Shown here piece after piece: positions 37,961 to 48,120 of a stretch of 64,000 bases of DNA. A model generated the notes under the pieces. That model was not told the origin of the DNA. It searched no databases and saw nothing but the letters and a program-made list of their open reading frames with translations. The DNA lies in NCBI RefSeq assembly GCF_000767465.1, contig NZ_CP009291.1:1257501-1321500 (forward strand), read 5' to 3'. A program made the position numbers and the translations under genes. Source of the stretch: Novosphingobium pentaromativorans US6-1. GTDB taxonomy: Bacteria > Pseudomonadota > Alphaproteobacteria > Sphingomonadales > Sphingomonadaceae. Within the stretch, counting starts at the first letter, position 1. Every line of letters begins with the position of its first letter.

Positions 37961-39613
37961 ATGAAGAAATTGCTCGCCATGTTCGCTGTCTTCGGGTTGG
38001 TCGCACTCGTCGCCGCCTATGTGGCGCTGGCTCCGCTATCGACTTCCGGCCCCGGAGCCGTGCAGACCGCGCTCGCCTTTCTGGACGAAGGTGCAGCGCG
38101 CATTTCCGCCATTGCCGGGCGCAGCGAAGCCGTCCTTGCCCTGCTCGGCTTGGGCATGGTGCTTGGGCTCATTGCGGCCCTGGCCGTGGGCAAAAGCTCC
38201 GCCCCCCCTCAAGACGAGGACGTAACGCCCGCGCCCGGCCCGGTCTGGCGTCCCGAACCGCATTCGCACGAAGACCGCATCGCCGGTCTGCGTCGGCGGG
38301 CAAGCGGCACGACTGCTTCCGAACCGGATTATGAAAGCCCCGTGATCACCGCGCTTGTCGACGAAACGGAGTATGGCCAGTCGGACTATGGCCAGACGGC
38401 CGATGCGCAGGCCTGCGAAGCGGCAGAACCGGAAGTCATTGCTGCAGAGCGTCCCCGGCCGGTTATCCTCGTGCGCAAGGCGCGCGAACGCAATCGCGAC
38501 TGGACCTGGGACCTGAGCTGGCTGGGCGGGTTGCCGCGGCTGGGCTCGGCGCCATGGCCGCGCGATTCTCACGGCACGCCCCTGCCCTTCGCAGCGCAGG
38601 TCAATCTTTCCGAGCTGGCCGGGGCCTGCGCTGAAAGCCCATTGCCCCATTCCGGGTCGCTGGCCTTCTTTCTGGGCGAAGGCGCGGTCGTCGCGGTCTC
38701 GCCGGGCGAACACGATTTCACCGATCCACCCGCCGACCTGCCGCCCGCCTACGAGGAAGACGGCACGCCGCTGCCGTCAACGCCGACACGGCTCAGCCGC
38801 TACCTGTTCCCGTTCTGGCCGGTCGAACCGGTGGCCGAGCCTGGCGACGAGGAGCCGGGCCCATCCACCCTGCAAGAACACGGCATGACTTCGGCGGCGC
38901 TGGCCGAGGTCGGCGAGGACAACTTGTGGTGGTACGGCGTCTTCCATCTGACCGACCAGCTGCGTGAGGCACTGGACGGCGCGCAACGCGACTACGATGC
39001 CGAACTGTCGCAGGAAGGGAAAGCAAAGGACGCCCTGGCAGCCCTCGAAGCGCGCGGCGACGCGCTTCCTGAGGCGGTCGCCGGGGCGCGTCGGAAGATC
39101 CACGATATCGATGCCCGGCTGCGCGAGATCGAGGAGCAGGCAAGCGAGATGCCGGCCATGATCGAGGCGCTGGAGGGGTTCAGTTCAGGCCGCGGCCCCT
39201 GGGAACCGATGACCGAGGAAGAACGCGGCCTCGTTACGGAGATCCTTGGAGAAATTCACGCCCGCCACGGCAAGCTGGTCGAAGCGCGCCTGCCGCACGC
39301 GCTGGCGCCGCTGCGGGCCCTGTGCATCCGCGCCATGGCGACCGGCGCGCCCAAGGCCTTTGCCGCCCTGCCCGACGACCTGCTGGAGAAGATCGGCAAG
39401 GACTTCACGGCCCCGCCGCGCGACCACCACCGGATCTTCACCGACCCAGCTCAAGGCCCGCAGGACGACGACCTGCTGCTGCTGCAGCTGGCCAGCGACG
39501 ACATGATGGAATGGCGCTGGGACAACCTCGGCCGCTACCAGTTCCGCATCGACCGCAAGGACGCGCTGGGCGGAAACTGGCAGAACGCAAGGCTGATCTT
39601 CGAACCGGCGTGA
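37961..39613 (+). CDS. DUF1963 (YwqG-like) membrane protein
   Basis: The 550-residue protein has two N-terminal membrane segments (about 4-24 and 58-75), a polar linker, a DUF1963-like domain (from about 190; [38 protein letters not shown]) interrupted by a coiled coil (about 335-395), and a last part ending [17 protein letters not shown]. Function unknown. Divergent from tdk. Confidence 0.75.
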   Translation: MKKLLAMFAVFGLVALVAAYVALAPLSTSGPGAVQTALAFLDEGAARISAIAGRSEAVLALLGLGMVLGLIAALAVGKSSAPPQDEDVTPAPGPVWRPEPHSHEDRIAGLRRRASGTTASEPDYESPVITALVDETEYGQSDYGQTADAQACEAAEPEVIAAERPRPVILVRKARERNRDWTWDLSWLGGLPRLGSAPWPRDSHGTPLPFAAQVNLSELAGACAESPLPHSGSLAFFLGEGAVVAVSPGEHDFTDPPADLPPAYEEDGTPLPSTPTRLSRYLFPFWPVEPVAEPGDEEPGPSTLQEHGMTSAALAEVGEDNLWWYGVFHLTDQLREALDGAQRDYDAELSQEGKAKDALAALEARGDALPEAVAGARRKIHDIDARLREIEEQASEMPAMIEALEGFSSGRGPWEPMTEEERGLVTEILGEIHARHGKLVEARLPHALAPLRALCIRAMATGAPKAFAALPDDLLEKIGKDFTAPPRDHHRIFTDPAQGPQDDDLLLLQLASDDMMEWRWDNLGRYQFRIDRKDALGGNWQNARLIFEPA

Positions 39614-39629
39614 GCCGGCTCGGCGGCGA

Positions 39630-40028
39630 TCAGTCTTCCTGGTCGAGATCGCGCTTCACGCGCGGATCGGACAGGAGCGCGTCGATGCGGCTTGCCTCGT
39701 CGAAAGTCTCGTCGGCGCGGAACCGGATCTTGGCCGCGAACTTGAGCTTCAGGCGCTGTGCCACTTCGCGCTGGAAATAGGCCGTGTTGGTCCGCAGCGC
39801 CTTGAGCACCGCTTCCTCGTCCATGCCGAGCAGCGGCTTCACATAAACGGTGGCCTGCCGCAGGTCCGGCGTCATGCGCACTTCGGTGACCGACACCGAA
39901 TGCCCGCTCAAGGTGTCATCGTGCACCTGCTGACGGGTCAGAACTTCACTGATCACATGACGCACCTGTTCGCCCACCTTCAGGAGGCGGACAGAATGCT
40001 GTTCGGGGGTAACTTGCTGGCGTGCCAT
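39630..40028 (-). CDS. rbfA: RbfA, ribosome-binding factor A
   Basis: The 132-residue protein has a KH-like RbfA fold ([38 protein letters not shown]). It assists late 30S maturation at low temperature. It follows infB by 189 bases on the minus strand. Confidence 0.95.
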   Translation of the reverse strand: MARQQVTPEQHSVRLLKVGEQVRHVISEVLTRQQVHDDTLSGHSVSVTEVRMTPDLRQATVYVKPLLGMDEEAVLKALRTNTAYFQREVAQRLKLKFAAKIRFRADETFDEASRIDALLSDPRVKRDLDQED

Positions 40029-40217
40029 CGTCTGCGTCCATTTGGGTGCCCGGCGGCAATTTGCAACACGTGAGAACGGCCCGCAGCCATCCTCTGGCGG
40101 TGTCCCTCATGAGATCGCCTCACAAGGGAAATGGGGCAGCGATTTGCGATCGCCACCCCATCAATCCATCGATCCGACCGGTACCGCACCGCGGCACCGG
40201 GGAACGCGCGAAGGGCC

Positions 40218-42920
40218 TCAGCCGATCGTGCGTTCGCGCTCGCTGACCTCAAAGACTTCGAGGTGGTCGCCCGGCTTGATGTCGTTGGTATCGGCCAGAA
40301 CCACACCGCACTCGAGACCGGTGCGCACTTCGTCGACGTCGTCCTTGAAGCGACGCAGCGAAGCGATGGTCGTTGCCGAAACGATGACGTCGTTGCGGGT
40401 AAGACGGGCATGGAGACCCTTGCGGATGACGCCTTCGACGACCAGCAGACCTGCCGCCTTGTCCTTCTTGCCGGCCGGGAAGACCTGCTTGACCTCGGCG
40501 CGACCGACGACCGTTTCGACCTTTTCCGGCCCCCAGATGCCGGCCATCTGCTTGGCGACTTCCTCGGTCAGTTCGTAGATGACGTCGTAGTACATCATCT
40601 CGGTCTTGGTCTTCTCGATCTGTTCGCGCGCCTTGGCGTTGGGACGGACGTTGAAGCCGACGATCGGCGCGCCCGAGGCCGAAGCCAGGGTCACGTCGGT
40701 CTCGGTAATCGCGCCCACGCCCGAATGCAGGATGCGGACCTTGATCTCGTCGTTCGAGAGGTTGTGAAGCGCGTTGTTGATCGCCTCCACCGAACCCTGG
40801 ACGTCGGCCTTGATAACCACCGGGTACTCGATGACGTTCTGCTTGGCGGCCAGCGCCGAGAACATCGTGTCGAGGCTCGCCGGCGCCGTTGCCGTGCGCT
40901 TGGCGGTCGCCTGCTCCTGACGATAGGACGAGACTTCACGGGCACGCTGCTCGCTCTCGACCACGGTCAGCACATCGCCGGCCATCGGCACGCCGCCGAG
41001 ACCGAGGACCTCGACCGGCATCGACGGTCCGGCTTCCTTGACCTGGCGACCCTTGTCGTCGTTCATCGCGCGGACACGGCCGCTCTCGGTGCCGACCACG
41101 AAGATGTCGCCGCGCTTGAGCGTGCCGCGGTTGACGAGGACGGTCGCGACCGGACCTTTGCCCTTGTCGAGCTTGGCTTCGATGACGGTCGCTTCGGCGG
41201 CGCGGTCCGGATTGGACTTGAGCTCCATGAACTCGGCCTGGAGCAGGATCTTCTCGATCAGCTCGTCGAGACCCTTGCCGGTCTTCGCCGAGACTTCGAC
41301 GTCCTGAACGTCACCCGACATTTGCTCGACGATGATCTCGTGCTCGAGCAGTCGCTCACGCACCTTCTGCGGGTTGGCGTCTTCCTTGTCGCACTTGTTG
41401 ATCGCCACGATCATCGGAACGCCAGCGGCCTTCGTGTGATTGATGGCCTCGATCGTCTGCGGCATGATCCCGTCATCGGCCGCTACCACCAGGATGACGA
41501 TGTCGGTGACATTGGCACCGCGCATGCGCATCTGGGTGAAGGCCGCGTGACCCGGCGTGTCGAGCACGGTGAGCTGGGCGCCGTTCTTGGTCTTGATCTG
41601 GTAAGCGCCGATGTGCTGCGTGATGCCGCCGGCTTCGCCGCGCACCACGTCCGTGCCGCGCAGGGCGTCGAGCAGGCTGGTCTTGCCGTGGTCGACGTGA
41701 CCCATGATCGCCACGACCGGAGGACGCGCCTTCAGCGTCTCATCGGCATCGACGTCGCCAGTGGTGTCGATGTCGACATCGCTTTCCGAAACGCGCTCGA
41801 TGTTGTGGCCGAACTCGGTGACGAGCAGTTCCGCGGTATCCTGGTCGATCGTCTGGTTGACAGTGACCATCATGCCCATGTTGAACAGCGCCTTCACGAG
41901 GTCGGCGCCCTTCTCGGCCATGCGGTTGGCGAGTTCCTGAACGGTGATCGCCTCGGGGACGATGACGTCGCGAACCTGCTTCTCACGCTGCTGGCTCTGG
42001 CCCGAGAAGTGCGCACGGCGTTCCTTCTCGCGGGCGCGCTTGAGCGCAGCGAGCGAACGTGCACGTGCACCTTCGTCCTCGTTCAGCGCGCGGCTGACGG
42101 TCAGCTTGCCGGACTGGCGGCGATGATCGGAAGCCTTGCGGTCGCCGCCACGCGGGGCAGGCGCACCCTTCTTGGCACCGGCCGGCCCCTTGCTGGCTCC
42201 GCCGCCGGCAGTACCGCCACCCGATGCGCCGCCTTCCGGCTTGCGGGCCGCAGGCTCGGGACGCTTGACCGGGGTGAAGCGACGCGGTGCGGGCGCCGGG
42301 GCAGCAGATTCCTTGGCCTTGGGCGCGGGATCAGCAGCAGCCTTGGGGGCTTCCTGCGCGGCTTCCGCAGCCTGCTCGGGCTCCTTGGCCTGCTCAGGTT
42401 CGGCAGCCGATTCGGCCTTGGCTTCGGGCTGCGGCTCAGGAGCGGCCTTGGCCTCTTCCTGTTCGGCTTCCTTGGCCTTGGCGGCTTCTTCCTCGGCGCG
42501 GCGATTATCTTCGGCGCGGCGCTTTTCTTCCTCGATGGCGCGCAGCTTTTCTTCCTGCTCGCGGCGATTGGCTTCCTCCAGCGCGGTGAGTCGGGCTTCC
42601 TCGGCCTCGCGCAGCAGGCGCGCCTGCATCTCCTGACGGGTCTCACCCGCAGGGGCAGCCGGCTTCTTGGGCGCGGGGGCCGGAGCCGGCGCAGGCTTCT
42701 GGGGCACGGCCTTGGCTTCGGGCGCCGGAGCTTCCTCGGGCTTGGTTTCCACGACGTCGCCCGCCCCCGGCTTGCCGAGGATCTTGCGGCGCTTGACCTC
42801 GACCACCACCTTGTTGGTGCGGCCGTGGCTGAAGGTCTGCTTGACCTCACCCGCTTCCACCGAGCGCTTAAGCCCAAGCGGCTTGCGGCCCAGGGTCGGT
42901 TTGTTGTCGGTCTCGCTCAT
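40218..42920 (-). CDS. infB: Translation initiation factor IF-2
   Basis: The 900-residue GTPase has an N-terminal IF2 segment, a very long Ala/Glu/Lys/Pro-rich linker (about 60-270), an IF2_N domain ([20 protein letters not shown]), and the G domain (G1 GHVDHGKT at 407-414, DTPGH, NKCD). Domains II to IV bind fMet-tRNA. ATG 42920 starts [19 protein letters not shown]. The charged linker makes the DNA repetitive at 42200-42750. Confidence 0.97.
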   Translation of the reverse strand: MSETDNKPTLGRKPLGLKRSVEAGEVKQTFSHGRTNKVVVEVKRRKILGKPGAGDVVETKPEEAPAPEAKAVPQKPAPAPAPAPKKPAAPAGETRQEMQARLLREAEEARLTALEEANRREQEEKLRAIEEEKRRAEDNRRAEEEAAKAKEAEQEEAKAAPEPQPEAKAESAAEPEQAKEPEQAAEAAQEAPKAAADPAPKAKESAAPAPAPRRFTPVKRPEPAARKPEGGASGGGTAGGGASKGPAGAKKGAPAPRGGDRKASDHRRQSGKLTVSRALNEDEGARARSLAALKRAREKERRAHFSGQSQQREKQVRDVIVPEAITVQELANRMAEKGADLVKALFNMGMMVTVNQTIDQDTAELLVTEFGHNIERVSESDVDIDTTGDVDADETLKARPPVVAIMGHVDHGKTSLLDALRGTDVVRGEAGGITQHIGAYQIKTKNGAQLTVLDTPGHAAFTQMRMRGANVTDIVILVVAADDGIMPQTIEAINHTKAAGVPMIVAINKCDKEDANPQKVRERLLEHEIIVEQMSGDVQDVEVSAKTGKGLDELIEKILLQAEFMELKSNPDRAAEATVIEAKLDKGKGPVATVLVNRGTLKRGDIFVVGTESGRVRAMNDDKGRQVKEAGPSMPVEVLGLGGVPMAGDVLTVVESEQRAREVSSYRQEQATAKRTATAPASLDTMFSALAAKQNVIEYPVVIKADVQGSVEAINNALHNLSNDEIKVRILHSGVGAITETDVTLASASGAPIVGFNVRPNAKAREQIEKTKTEMMYYDVIYELTEEVAKQMAGIWGPEKVETVVGRAEVKQVFPAGKKDKAAGLLVVEGVIRKGLHARLTRNDVIVSATTIASLRRFKDDVDEVRTGLECGVVLADTNDIKPGDHLEVFEVSERERTIG

Positions 42921-42943
42921 ATCTCTCGTCGTGCCCTTCAATC

Positions 42944-43669
42944 TCAATTCGTCGTGACGGGTGCGGCGCCAGCCTGCCCGTTATCTTCATCCATACCGGC
43001 CGCGTGCCCTTCGGACGTGGCCTGCCCCTGGAAATGCAGGAGGCGCTGCAGCAGCGATGCGACTCGATTGGCCGCGCCGCGATCGGTCAGCGCCAGGTGA
43101 ACGACGTTGTCGCGGCCCAATGCCACAGACAGTGTCTCCCGGTCCAGTGGCAAGCGCGTCCCTTGCAGGCCGCTTCCCTCCGCCTCGCTACCGACCCTCC
43201 AGGCCTGGTCGAGCTTTCGCGAGCCGTCCTGGCTCGCATCGGCGGAATGACCAAGCCACTCGACCCGGCCCTCACGCGCGTTTTGCGCAATGCGGTCCGA
43301 GCCCATGAGCAGCTTGCCCGATTTCAGTTCGAGGCCCAGCCTTTCGGTCAGCGCGCGAATCAGCGCCTGCTCGATCCGATCTGCCAGGTCGTCGGGAACG
43401 GACAGTGGCGCACCCTTGAAGGCGCGAGCCAGCGCTCCCTTAAGTTTGCCCTTCGCGACCGCTTTTTCAAGGGCCTCGCGCGACACGCCGATCCACGCGC
43501 CGCGCCCGGGGGCACGCGCGTGGACGTCCGGAAGGACGAGGCCGTCGGGCGAGATCGCAAGGCGCAGGAGTTCGTCCCGCGCAGCCGTCCCACCGGAAAG
43601 GATGCAGGTCCTTTCCGGGCTGGCACTATCGATGTCGGAGCTTACGCGCTCATTGCGAGGATTCCGCAT
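42944..43669 (-). CDS. YlxR/DUF448 RNA-binding protein with L7Ae-like C-terminal part
   Basis: The 241-residue protein has an N-terminal DUF448 domain (ERTCILSGGTAARDELLRLA, DVHARAPGRGAWI) and an L7Ae-like second half, the typical alphaproteobacterial arrangement between nusA and infB. Its start overlaps nusA by 20 bases. It is thought to bind nucleic acid; role not settled. Confidence 0.88.
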   Translation of the reverse strand: MRNPRNERVSSDIDSASPERTCILSGGTAARDELLRLAISPDGLVLPDVHARAPGRGAWIGVSREALEKAVAKGKLKGALARAFKGAPLSVPDDLADRIEQALIRALTERLGLELKSGKLLMGSDRIAQNAREGRVEWLGHSADASQDGSRKLDQAWRVGSEAEGSGLQGTRLPLDRETLSVALGRDNVVHLALTDRGAANRVASLLQRLLHFQGQATSEGHAAGMDEDNGQAGAAPVTTN

Positions 43670-45284
43670 CGGCGGCCTCCTCGGTTTCAGGCGCTTCGTC
43701 CGCCGGTTCGTCGTCGAACCAGTGGGCGCGAGCGGCCATGATGATTTCGTTGCCCTGCTCTTCGGTCAGGCCGTACTCGCCGAGTACGCCGCCCTTGTCC
43801 TCTTCGCGGGCGCGGCGGTTGACCGAGCCGTCGCGGCGACGCTGCTCGGAACGCTTCTTGGCGATGAGCTCGTCGGTAGCAAGGTCGGCAACGTCGTCGA
43901 GCGTCTTGATCCCGCCCTTGCCGAGCGTGACCAGCATCGCTTCGGTGAGGTGCGGCAGCTCGGCCACGGCATCCTCGACGCCCAGCGCGCGGCGTTCCTC
44001 GCGGGCAGCCTCCTCGCGGCGCTCGAGCGCTTCATGGGCGCGGCTCTGGAGCTCTTCGGCGAGTTCCTCGTCGAAGCCCTCGATCGCGGCCAGTTCGGCC
44101 ATGTCGATGTAAGCGACTTCCTCCAGTTCGGTGAAGCCTTCGGCCACCAGCAGCTGCGAGAGGGTCTCGTCGACGTCGAGCTCTTCCTCGAACATCTTGG
44201 AGCGCTCGGTGAATTCCTTCTGGCGCTTCTCCGAAGCCTCGGCCTCGGTCATGATGTCGATCTGCGAACCGGTAAGCTGCGAAGCGAGACGCACGTTCTG
44301 GCCGCGGCGACCGATCGCCAGCGAAAGCTGGTCATCGGGCACGACGACTTCGATGCGGCTTTCTTCCTCGTCGATGACGACGCGGCTGACGGTCGCGGGC
44401 TGGAGCGCGTTGACGACGAAAGTCGCGGTGTCCTCGCTCCAGGGAATGATGTCGATCTTCTCGCCCTGCAGTTCCTGCACGACGGCCTGGACGCGGCTGC
44501 CCTTCATGCCGACGCAGGCACCGACGGGATCGATCGAGTGGTCGTGGCTGATCACGCCGATCTTGGCGCGCGAGCCCGGGTCGCGGGCGGCGGCCTTGAT
44601 CTCGATGATGCCGTCGTAGATCTCGGGCACTTCCTGCGCGAAGAGCTTCTTCATGAACTCGGGGTGCGCGCGGGACAGGAAGATCTGCGGACCGCGGTTC
44701 TGGCGCTCGACACGCAGGACCAGCGCACGCACGCGCTCGCCGACGCGGGCCGCTTCGCGCGGGATCTGCTGGTCGCGGCGGATAACGCCTTCGGCGCGGC
44801 CGAGGTTGACGATCACGTGGCCGAATTCGACCGACTTGATCACGCCGGTGATGACTTCACCCGCACGATCCTTGAATTCCTCGTACTGGCGGTCGCGTTC
44901 GGCATCGCGGACCTTCTGGAAGATCACCTGCTTGGCCGACTGCGCATCGATGCGGCCGAGATCGACCGGCGGCAGCGGATCGACGATGAAGTCACCGATC
45001 TTGGCGTCCTTCTGCAGCTTTTCGGCCTGCTTGAGATCGACCTGCTTGAAATAGTCTTCGACGTGCTCGACCACTTCGACGACGCGCCACAGGCGCAGGT
45101 CGCCGGTACGCGGATCGAGCTTCGCACGGATGTCGTTCTCCGCACCGTAACGGTTGCGGGCCGACTTCTGGATGGCTTCTTCCATCGCCTCGATGACGAT
45201 CGACTTGTCGATCATCTTCTCCGATGCGACGGAGTTCGCGATCGCAAGCAGCTCGGCGCGGTTGGCGGAAATCGCACTGGCCAT
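43650..45284 (-). CDS. nusA: Transcription termination/antitermination factor NusA
   Basis: The 544-residue protein has the NusA N-terminal RNAP-binding domain (about 1-135), S1 domain (about 136-200), two KH domains (about 230-350; [16 protein letters not shown]) and C-terminal helical repeats ([16 protein letters not shown]). It controls pausing, termination and antitermination. It is 3 bases after rimP, the classical operon order. Confidence 0.97.
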   Translation of the reverse strand: MASAISANRAELLAIANSVASEKMIDKSIVIEAMEEAIQKSARNRYGAENDIRAKLDPRTGDLRLWRVVEVVEHVEDYFKQVDLKQAEKLQKDAKIGDFIVDPLPPVDLGRIDAQSAKQVIFQKVRDAERDRQYEEFKDRAGEVITGVIKSVEFGHVIVNLGRAEGVIRRDQQIPREAARVGERVRALVLRVERQNRGPQIFLSRAHPEFMKKLFAQEVPEIYDGIIEIKAAARDPGSRAKIGVISHDHSIDPVGACVGMKGSRVQAVVQELQGEKIDIIPWSEDTATFVVNALQPATVSRVVIDEEESRIEVVVPDDQLSLAIGRRGQNVRLASQLTGSQIDIMTEAEASEKRQKEFTERSKMFEEELDVDETLSQLLVAEGFTELEEVAYIDMAELAAIEGFDEELAEELQSRAHEALERREEAAREERRALGVEDAVAELPHLTEAMLVTLGKGGIKTLDDVADLATDELIAKKRSEQRRRDGSVNRRAREEDKGGVLGEYGLTEEQGNEIIMAARAHWFDDEPADEAPETEEAADAESSQ

Positions 45285-45287
45285 GGC

Positions 45288-45860
45288 TTAGTCTTCCTGT
45301 TCCTCGAGAATCTCGTCGGCGCCGCTCGTATCCAGCGGGCGGGTTGCAGCAATCAGCTTGTCGGTAAGGACCAGCCGCGCGGAATGAACGTCGGAAAGCG
45401 GGAAAGTCACCCGGCCCGATTTCCTATCTTCGAACTCGACCGTTTCACCGTCGAGGCCGACAAGCTCGCCATTCAGCGTCTTGCGATTGCCCTCGATGGG
45501 AGCGGTCAGATTGATCCGCGCCTCGTGGCCGGCCCAGTTTACGTAATCCTTGGGACGCGTGAGCGGACGATCGATACCCGGCGAGCTGACTTCGAGGCGG
45601 TAGGCCTCGTCGATCAGGACTTCGCCCGCCTCTTCAAGAGCGTCCATGCGGTCGGAGATGCGATGCGAAAGCTTCACACAGTCGTCGAGGACGAGCTGCC
45701 CGCTCTTCGGGTTCTCGGCCATGATCTGCAGCGCATGCTCATCGTCGCCGACTTCCGAACGGCCGAAGAGCTTCACGCGCACGAGATCGAATCCCAAGGC
45801 TTTGACCTCAGGTTCGATGACTTCGACGAGGCGCGCGATATCGACCAAACGAAACTCCAC
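45288..45860 (-). CDS. rimP: RimP, ribosome maturation factor
   Basis: The 190-residue protein has the N-terminal RimP domain (IEPEVKALGFDLVRVKLFG, VSSPGIDRPLTRPKDY) and a C-terminal Sm-like barrel. It helps 30S assembly. The start is GTG 45860; no upstream in-frame ATG is available. It opens the rimP-nusA-ylxR-infB-rbfA transcript. Confidence 0.94.
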   Translation of the reverse strand: MEFRLVDIARLVEVIEPEVKALGFDLVRVKLFGRSEVGDDEHALQIMAENPKSGQLVLDDCVKLSHRISDRMDALEEAGEVLIDEAYRLEVSSPGIDRPLTRPKDYVNWAGHEARINLTAPIEGNRKTLNGELVGLDGETVEFEDRKSGRVTFPLSDVHSARLVLTDKLIAATRPLDTSGADEILEEQED

Positions 45861-46171
45861 GTTAAATCACTGGCTTCCCGGCAGCACTGGCATGCAACGC
45901 GGTTCCGCGCCGGCCCCTTCCGGCGCCAGCCCGAACCTTGTTTCACCAATGTCGGGATGAGGCGCAAATAAGCGCATTCCCCTCAAAACGCAAGGCCCGA
46001 TGAAGGCGGCGGCAATCGGGCCGCATACCGGCGAAACCCGAAGCGCGACCTGCCGTACCGGACGCTGACCACTCCGGTAACGACAGGCCGCTACTCCCCC
46101 ATGCAGCTCTTGCCCGGACATTCCCTGCCCTTCCGGCGCGCGATTCGCGTCGGACGAAGGGAGGACGTCCG
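45861..46171. other. rimP promoter region and terminator of the JAMM cassette
   Basis: No gene is supported in these 311 bases. GGCCCGAT (45994-46001) and ATCGGGCC (46015-46022) form an 8-bp stem followed on the minus strand by TTGCGTTTTG, likely ending the JAMM-cassette transcript. Confidence 0.5.
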
Positions 46172-46600
46172 CTAAGGTCTGGACCTGCCTGTACGGCCGG
46201 TCATAAGCCCCGCCCGGCGCATGCTGAGAGCCATGCGTCCGGCAATGACGAGGTGATCGAAAAAGTCGACTTCAACGACCCGCGCGATAGCGCCAAGCCG
46301 GCGTGTGGCCGCAATGTCCGCCGCACTTGGACTGGGATCGCCGGATGGATGATTGTGAACGAGGACCAGCCCGGAAGCATCGACATCGAATATCTGCTTG
46401 AGCAGCGGCCGGTAACGCCCGCTTACCGAGGCCCTCGCGCCTTCGCTACCCGACAGGCTGGACAGGAGTATTCCGCGGCCATCGAACAGGAGGGCGACCA
46501 CCACTTCATGGCGCAGCCCGCCGATCTGGCTCACCAGCGATTCGAGGATCCTGCCTGATAGGGGCCGGACGACGCTGACCCCCGGGACCAGTTCTGCCAT
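46172..46600 (-). CDS. Stand-alone JAB/MPN+ (RadC-like) metalloprotease domain
   Basis: The 142-residue protein has the RadC-type JAMM motif in full: E32 in the HEVVVALLF strand, and HNHPSGDPSPSAAD with H82, H84, S92 and D95. The helix-hairpin-helix N-terminal half of RadC is missing, so it is a bare MPN+ domain. JAMM domains are zinc isopeptidases or peptidases, though RadC's activity is unproven. The start overlaps the membrane-protein gene by 70 bases. It ends the four-gene cassette. Confidence 0.8.
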   Translation of the reverse strand: MAELVPGVSVVRPLSGRILESLVSQIGGLRHEVVVALLFDGRGILLSSLSGSEGARASVSGRYRPLLKQIFDVDASGLVLVHNHPSGDPSPSAADIAATRRLGAIARVVEVDFFDHLVIAGRMALSMRRAGLMTGRTGRSRP

Positions 46601-47031
46601 GAGGGATCGGCTCCATGTCGCTTCAGCCTGACAATGTGCAGGATCGTCCCCACCAGCAGCGCCGCCAGCGCTAAGAATGTAGGAGAGCCGCGCATCAGCG
46701 CGTAGACGAACGGCGGCACGCCGATGTCCGCCCACCGTGCGAAGTGCGCGCTCACACTGAGAAGTTGTAGGGACGCTGCCCATATCGGCCAGATTCTCCG
46801 GGCTTGAACAGCAAGTGTTCCAAAACCCGCCAGCCCGACGAAATCCGTCACAAGGGCCGCCGGGTCGACACTGACGAAATGGCTGGGAACGAAAACGATG
46901 GCGATCCGCTGGATCACGGCCATCGCGACGATCACCAGGGCCCCGTAACGCTCCGGCGCTCCGCCCTTCCATACCGCCAGGAGGAGCGAGAGGGGCAGCA
47001 ACAGGAAGAATGCCAGTTGTTCACCTTCCAA
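46531..47031 (-). CDS. Hypothetical polytopic membrane protein
   Basis: The 166-residue protein has about five hydrophobic segments (3-18, 30-48, 58-76, 80-97, 115-133) and a polar tail. No family recognised. The start is an unusual TTG at 47031, chosen because a perfect AGGAGG lies 7 bases before it and a stop closes the frame just upstream. Its 3' end overlaps the JAMM gene by 70 bases. Confidence 0.65.
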   Translation of the reverse strand: MEGEQLAFFLLLPLSLLLAVWKGGAPERYGALVIVAMAVIQRIAIVFVPSHFVSVDPAALVTDFVGLAGFGTLAVQARRIWPIWAASLQLLSVSAHFARWADIGVPPFVYALMRGSPTFLALAALLVGTILHIVRLKRHGADPSWQNWSRGSASSGPYQAGSSNRW

Positions 47032-47051
47032 ATCTGCCCCTCCTCAATTCC

Positions 47052-47375
47052 TCAGGCGACGGCGCGCTCCAGATCGAGGTCGCGCAATTCCCCGCGATTA
47101 TCCGGGCACTCGTAAGGAATGTCCATGCGTTCCGCGAGCTTGGACAGATCGGAATGCGCTCGAACCAGTTCCGAACGCGCTTCCATCAGGTTCCGCTGCA
47201 TGTTCGCAACCCGCATCATCGGTCGCTGCCCTTCATAGGCATCTTCGGTCGTGGCGATGCGCCCACGAGCGATTTCGGCAAGAAGTTCTCCGGCCATCGC
47301 GAGCAGTTCGTCCATGCCCGTTTCCACCGACTTGATGCTGCGGGAAATCCGCATTCCAGCAATTTCAGGAGTCAT
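47052..47375 (-). CDS. Hypothetical helical protein
   Basis: The 107-residue protein is predicted mostly helical (SVETGMDELLAMAGELLAEIARG; NLMEARSELVRAHSDLSKL) with no Cys-rich or membrane region. No family recognised. It lies between the HTH gene (92 bases) and the membrane gene (20 bases), so it is probably co-transcribed with them. Confidence 0.6.
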   Translation of the reverse strand: MTPEIAGMRISRSIKSVETGMDELLAMAGELLAEIARGRIATTEDAYEGQRPMMRVANMQRNLMEARSELVRAHSDLSKLAERMDIPYECPDNRGELRDLDLERAVA

Positions 47376-47467
47376 GCTCTTCGTCTCCGCTGGCGCCCCC
47401 GGCGCTCATTCAGGTTCGAAGGCAATCGGCGCTGATCCGGGCCGGTTCGCCCTGTCACGGCCGACCG

Positions 47468-47983
47468 TCAGATCAGCCTGCCCAGGGCATCGGCAATGGC
47501 CAGCGAGGACGCGAGCGTCATCGCCATGATCATGGCCAGAACGAGAATGGCCACCAGCCGCCCCGCCCTGCCGAATTTCGCATCGAAAGCCTCCAGGCCC
47601 GCCGGTCGCCGTCCCTTGTCCTCGTACCACTCGCGATGCATCGCCAACGGCCTTGCATCGGAGAGGACGAAGACCGGATCGACCGGCAAGTCCTGATCAG
47701 CGTCATCCCCGCCGCCGGGCTCATCGTCGACACGTGAAAAATCACATGTGGTTTTGTCACATAACTCCAGCAACTCGACGTAGCGCCGCGTGGTGTCCTT
47801 GCGGTTGGTGGTTCCCCACTTGTCGCGAACCGCGGATATCCGCTGGTCAACCGTGTTTGGCGCGATGTTCAGTTCGCGCGCGATTTCCTTGGTGGTGCGA
47901 TGCATTGCAAGCAGGTCCAGCACTTCGACCTGCTTGGCCGTCAGGCTGTCCAGCAGTGACCTGGCTTCATCTTCGTCGAACAC
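47468..47983 (-). CDS. Membrane-tethered LuxR-type HTH protein
   Basis: The 171-residue protein has an N-terminal LuxR/sigma-70 region-4-like HTH (about 12-60; LTAKQVEVLDLLAMHRTTKEIA, APNTVDQRISAVRDKWG), an acidic Gly/Asp linker (85-100), and a C-terminal membrane segment (about 143-165) with a short tail. There is no receiver domain. GTG start. DNA binding anchored to the membrane suggests a regulator released or sensed at the envelope. Confidence 0.75.
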   Translation of the reverse strand: MFDEDEARSLLDSLTAKQVEVLDLLAMHRTTKEIARELNIAPNTVDQRISAVRDKWGTTNRKDTTRRYVELLELCDKTTCDFSRVDDEPGGGDDADQDLPVDPVFVLSDARPLAMHREWYEDKGRRPAGLEAFDAKFGRAGRLVAILVLAMIMAMTLASSLAIADALGRLI

Positions 47984-48120
47984 CGGAATACGACTCGCCC
48001 GCCTATTGTATGCCTACCCTACACGACAAATCGGAACGCCATATACGGCGCCGACCTTATCCTAAGCTGTCAGTTAATTGCATGGCAAAACGACTTCTTC
48101 GTGGCAAGATCGCGCGCCGT

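Noticed and set aside
42200..42750. Possible repeat or transferred segment in infB
   Set aside because: It is the charged Ala/Glu/Lys/Pro linker of IF-2, normal for the alphaproteobacterial protein.
40131..45971. Long plus-strand frames opposite infB, nusA and rimP
   Set aside because: Antisense shadows of charged, GC-rich genes; no domain signatures.
46172..46600. JAMM gene as a decayed radC pseudogene
   Set aside because: All zinc and catalytic residues are intact and it sits in an organised cassette, so it was kept as a gene.
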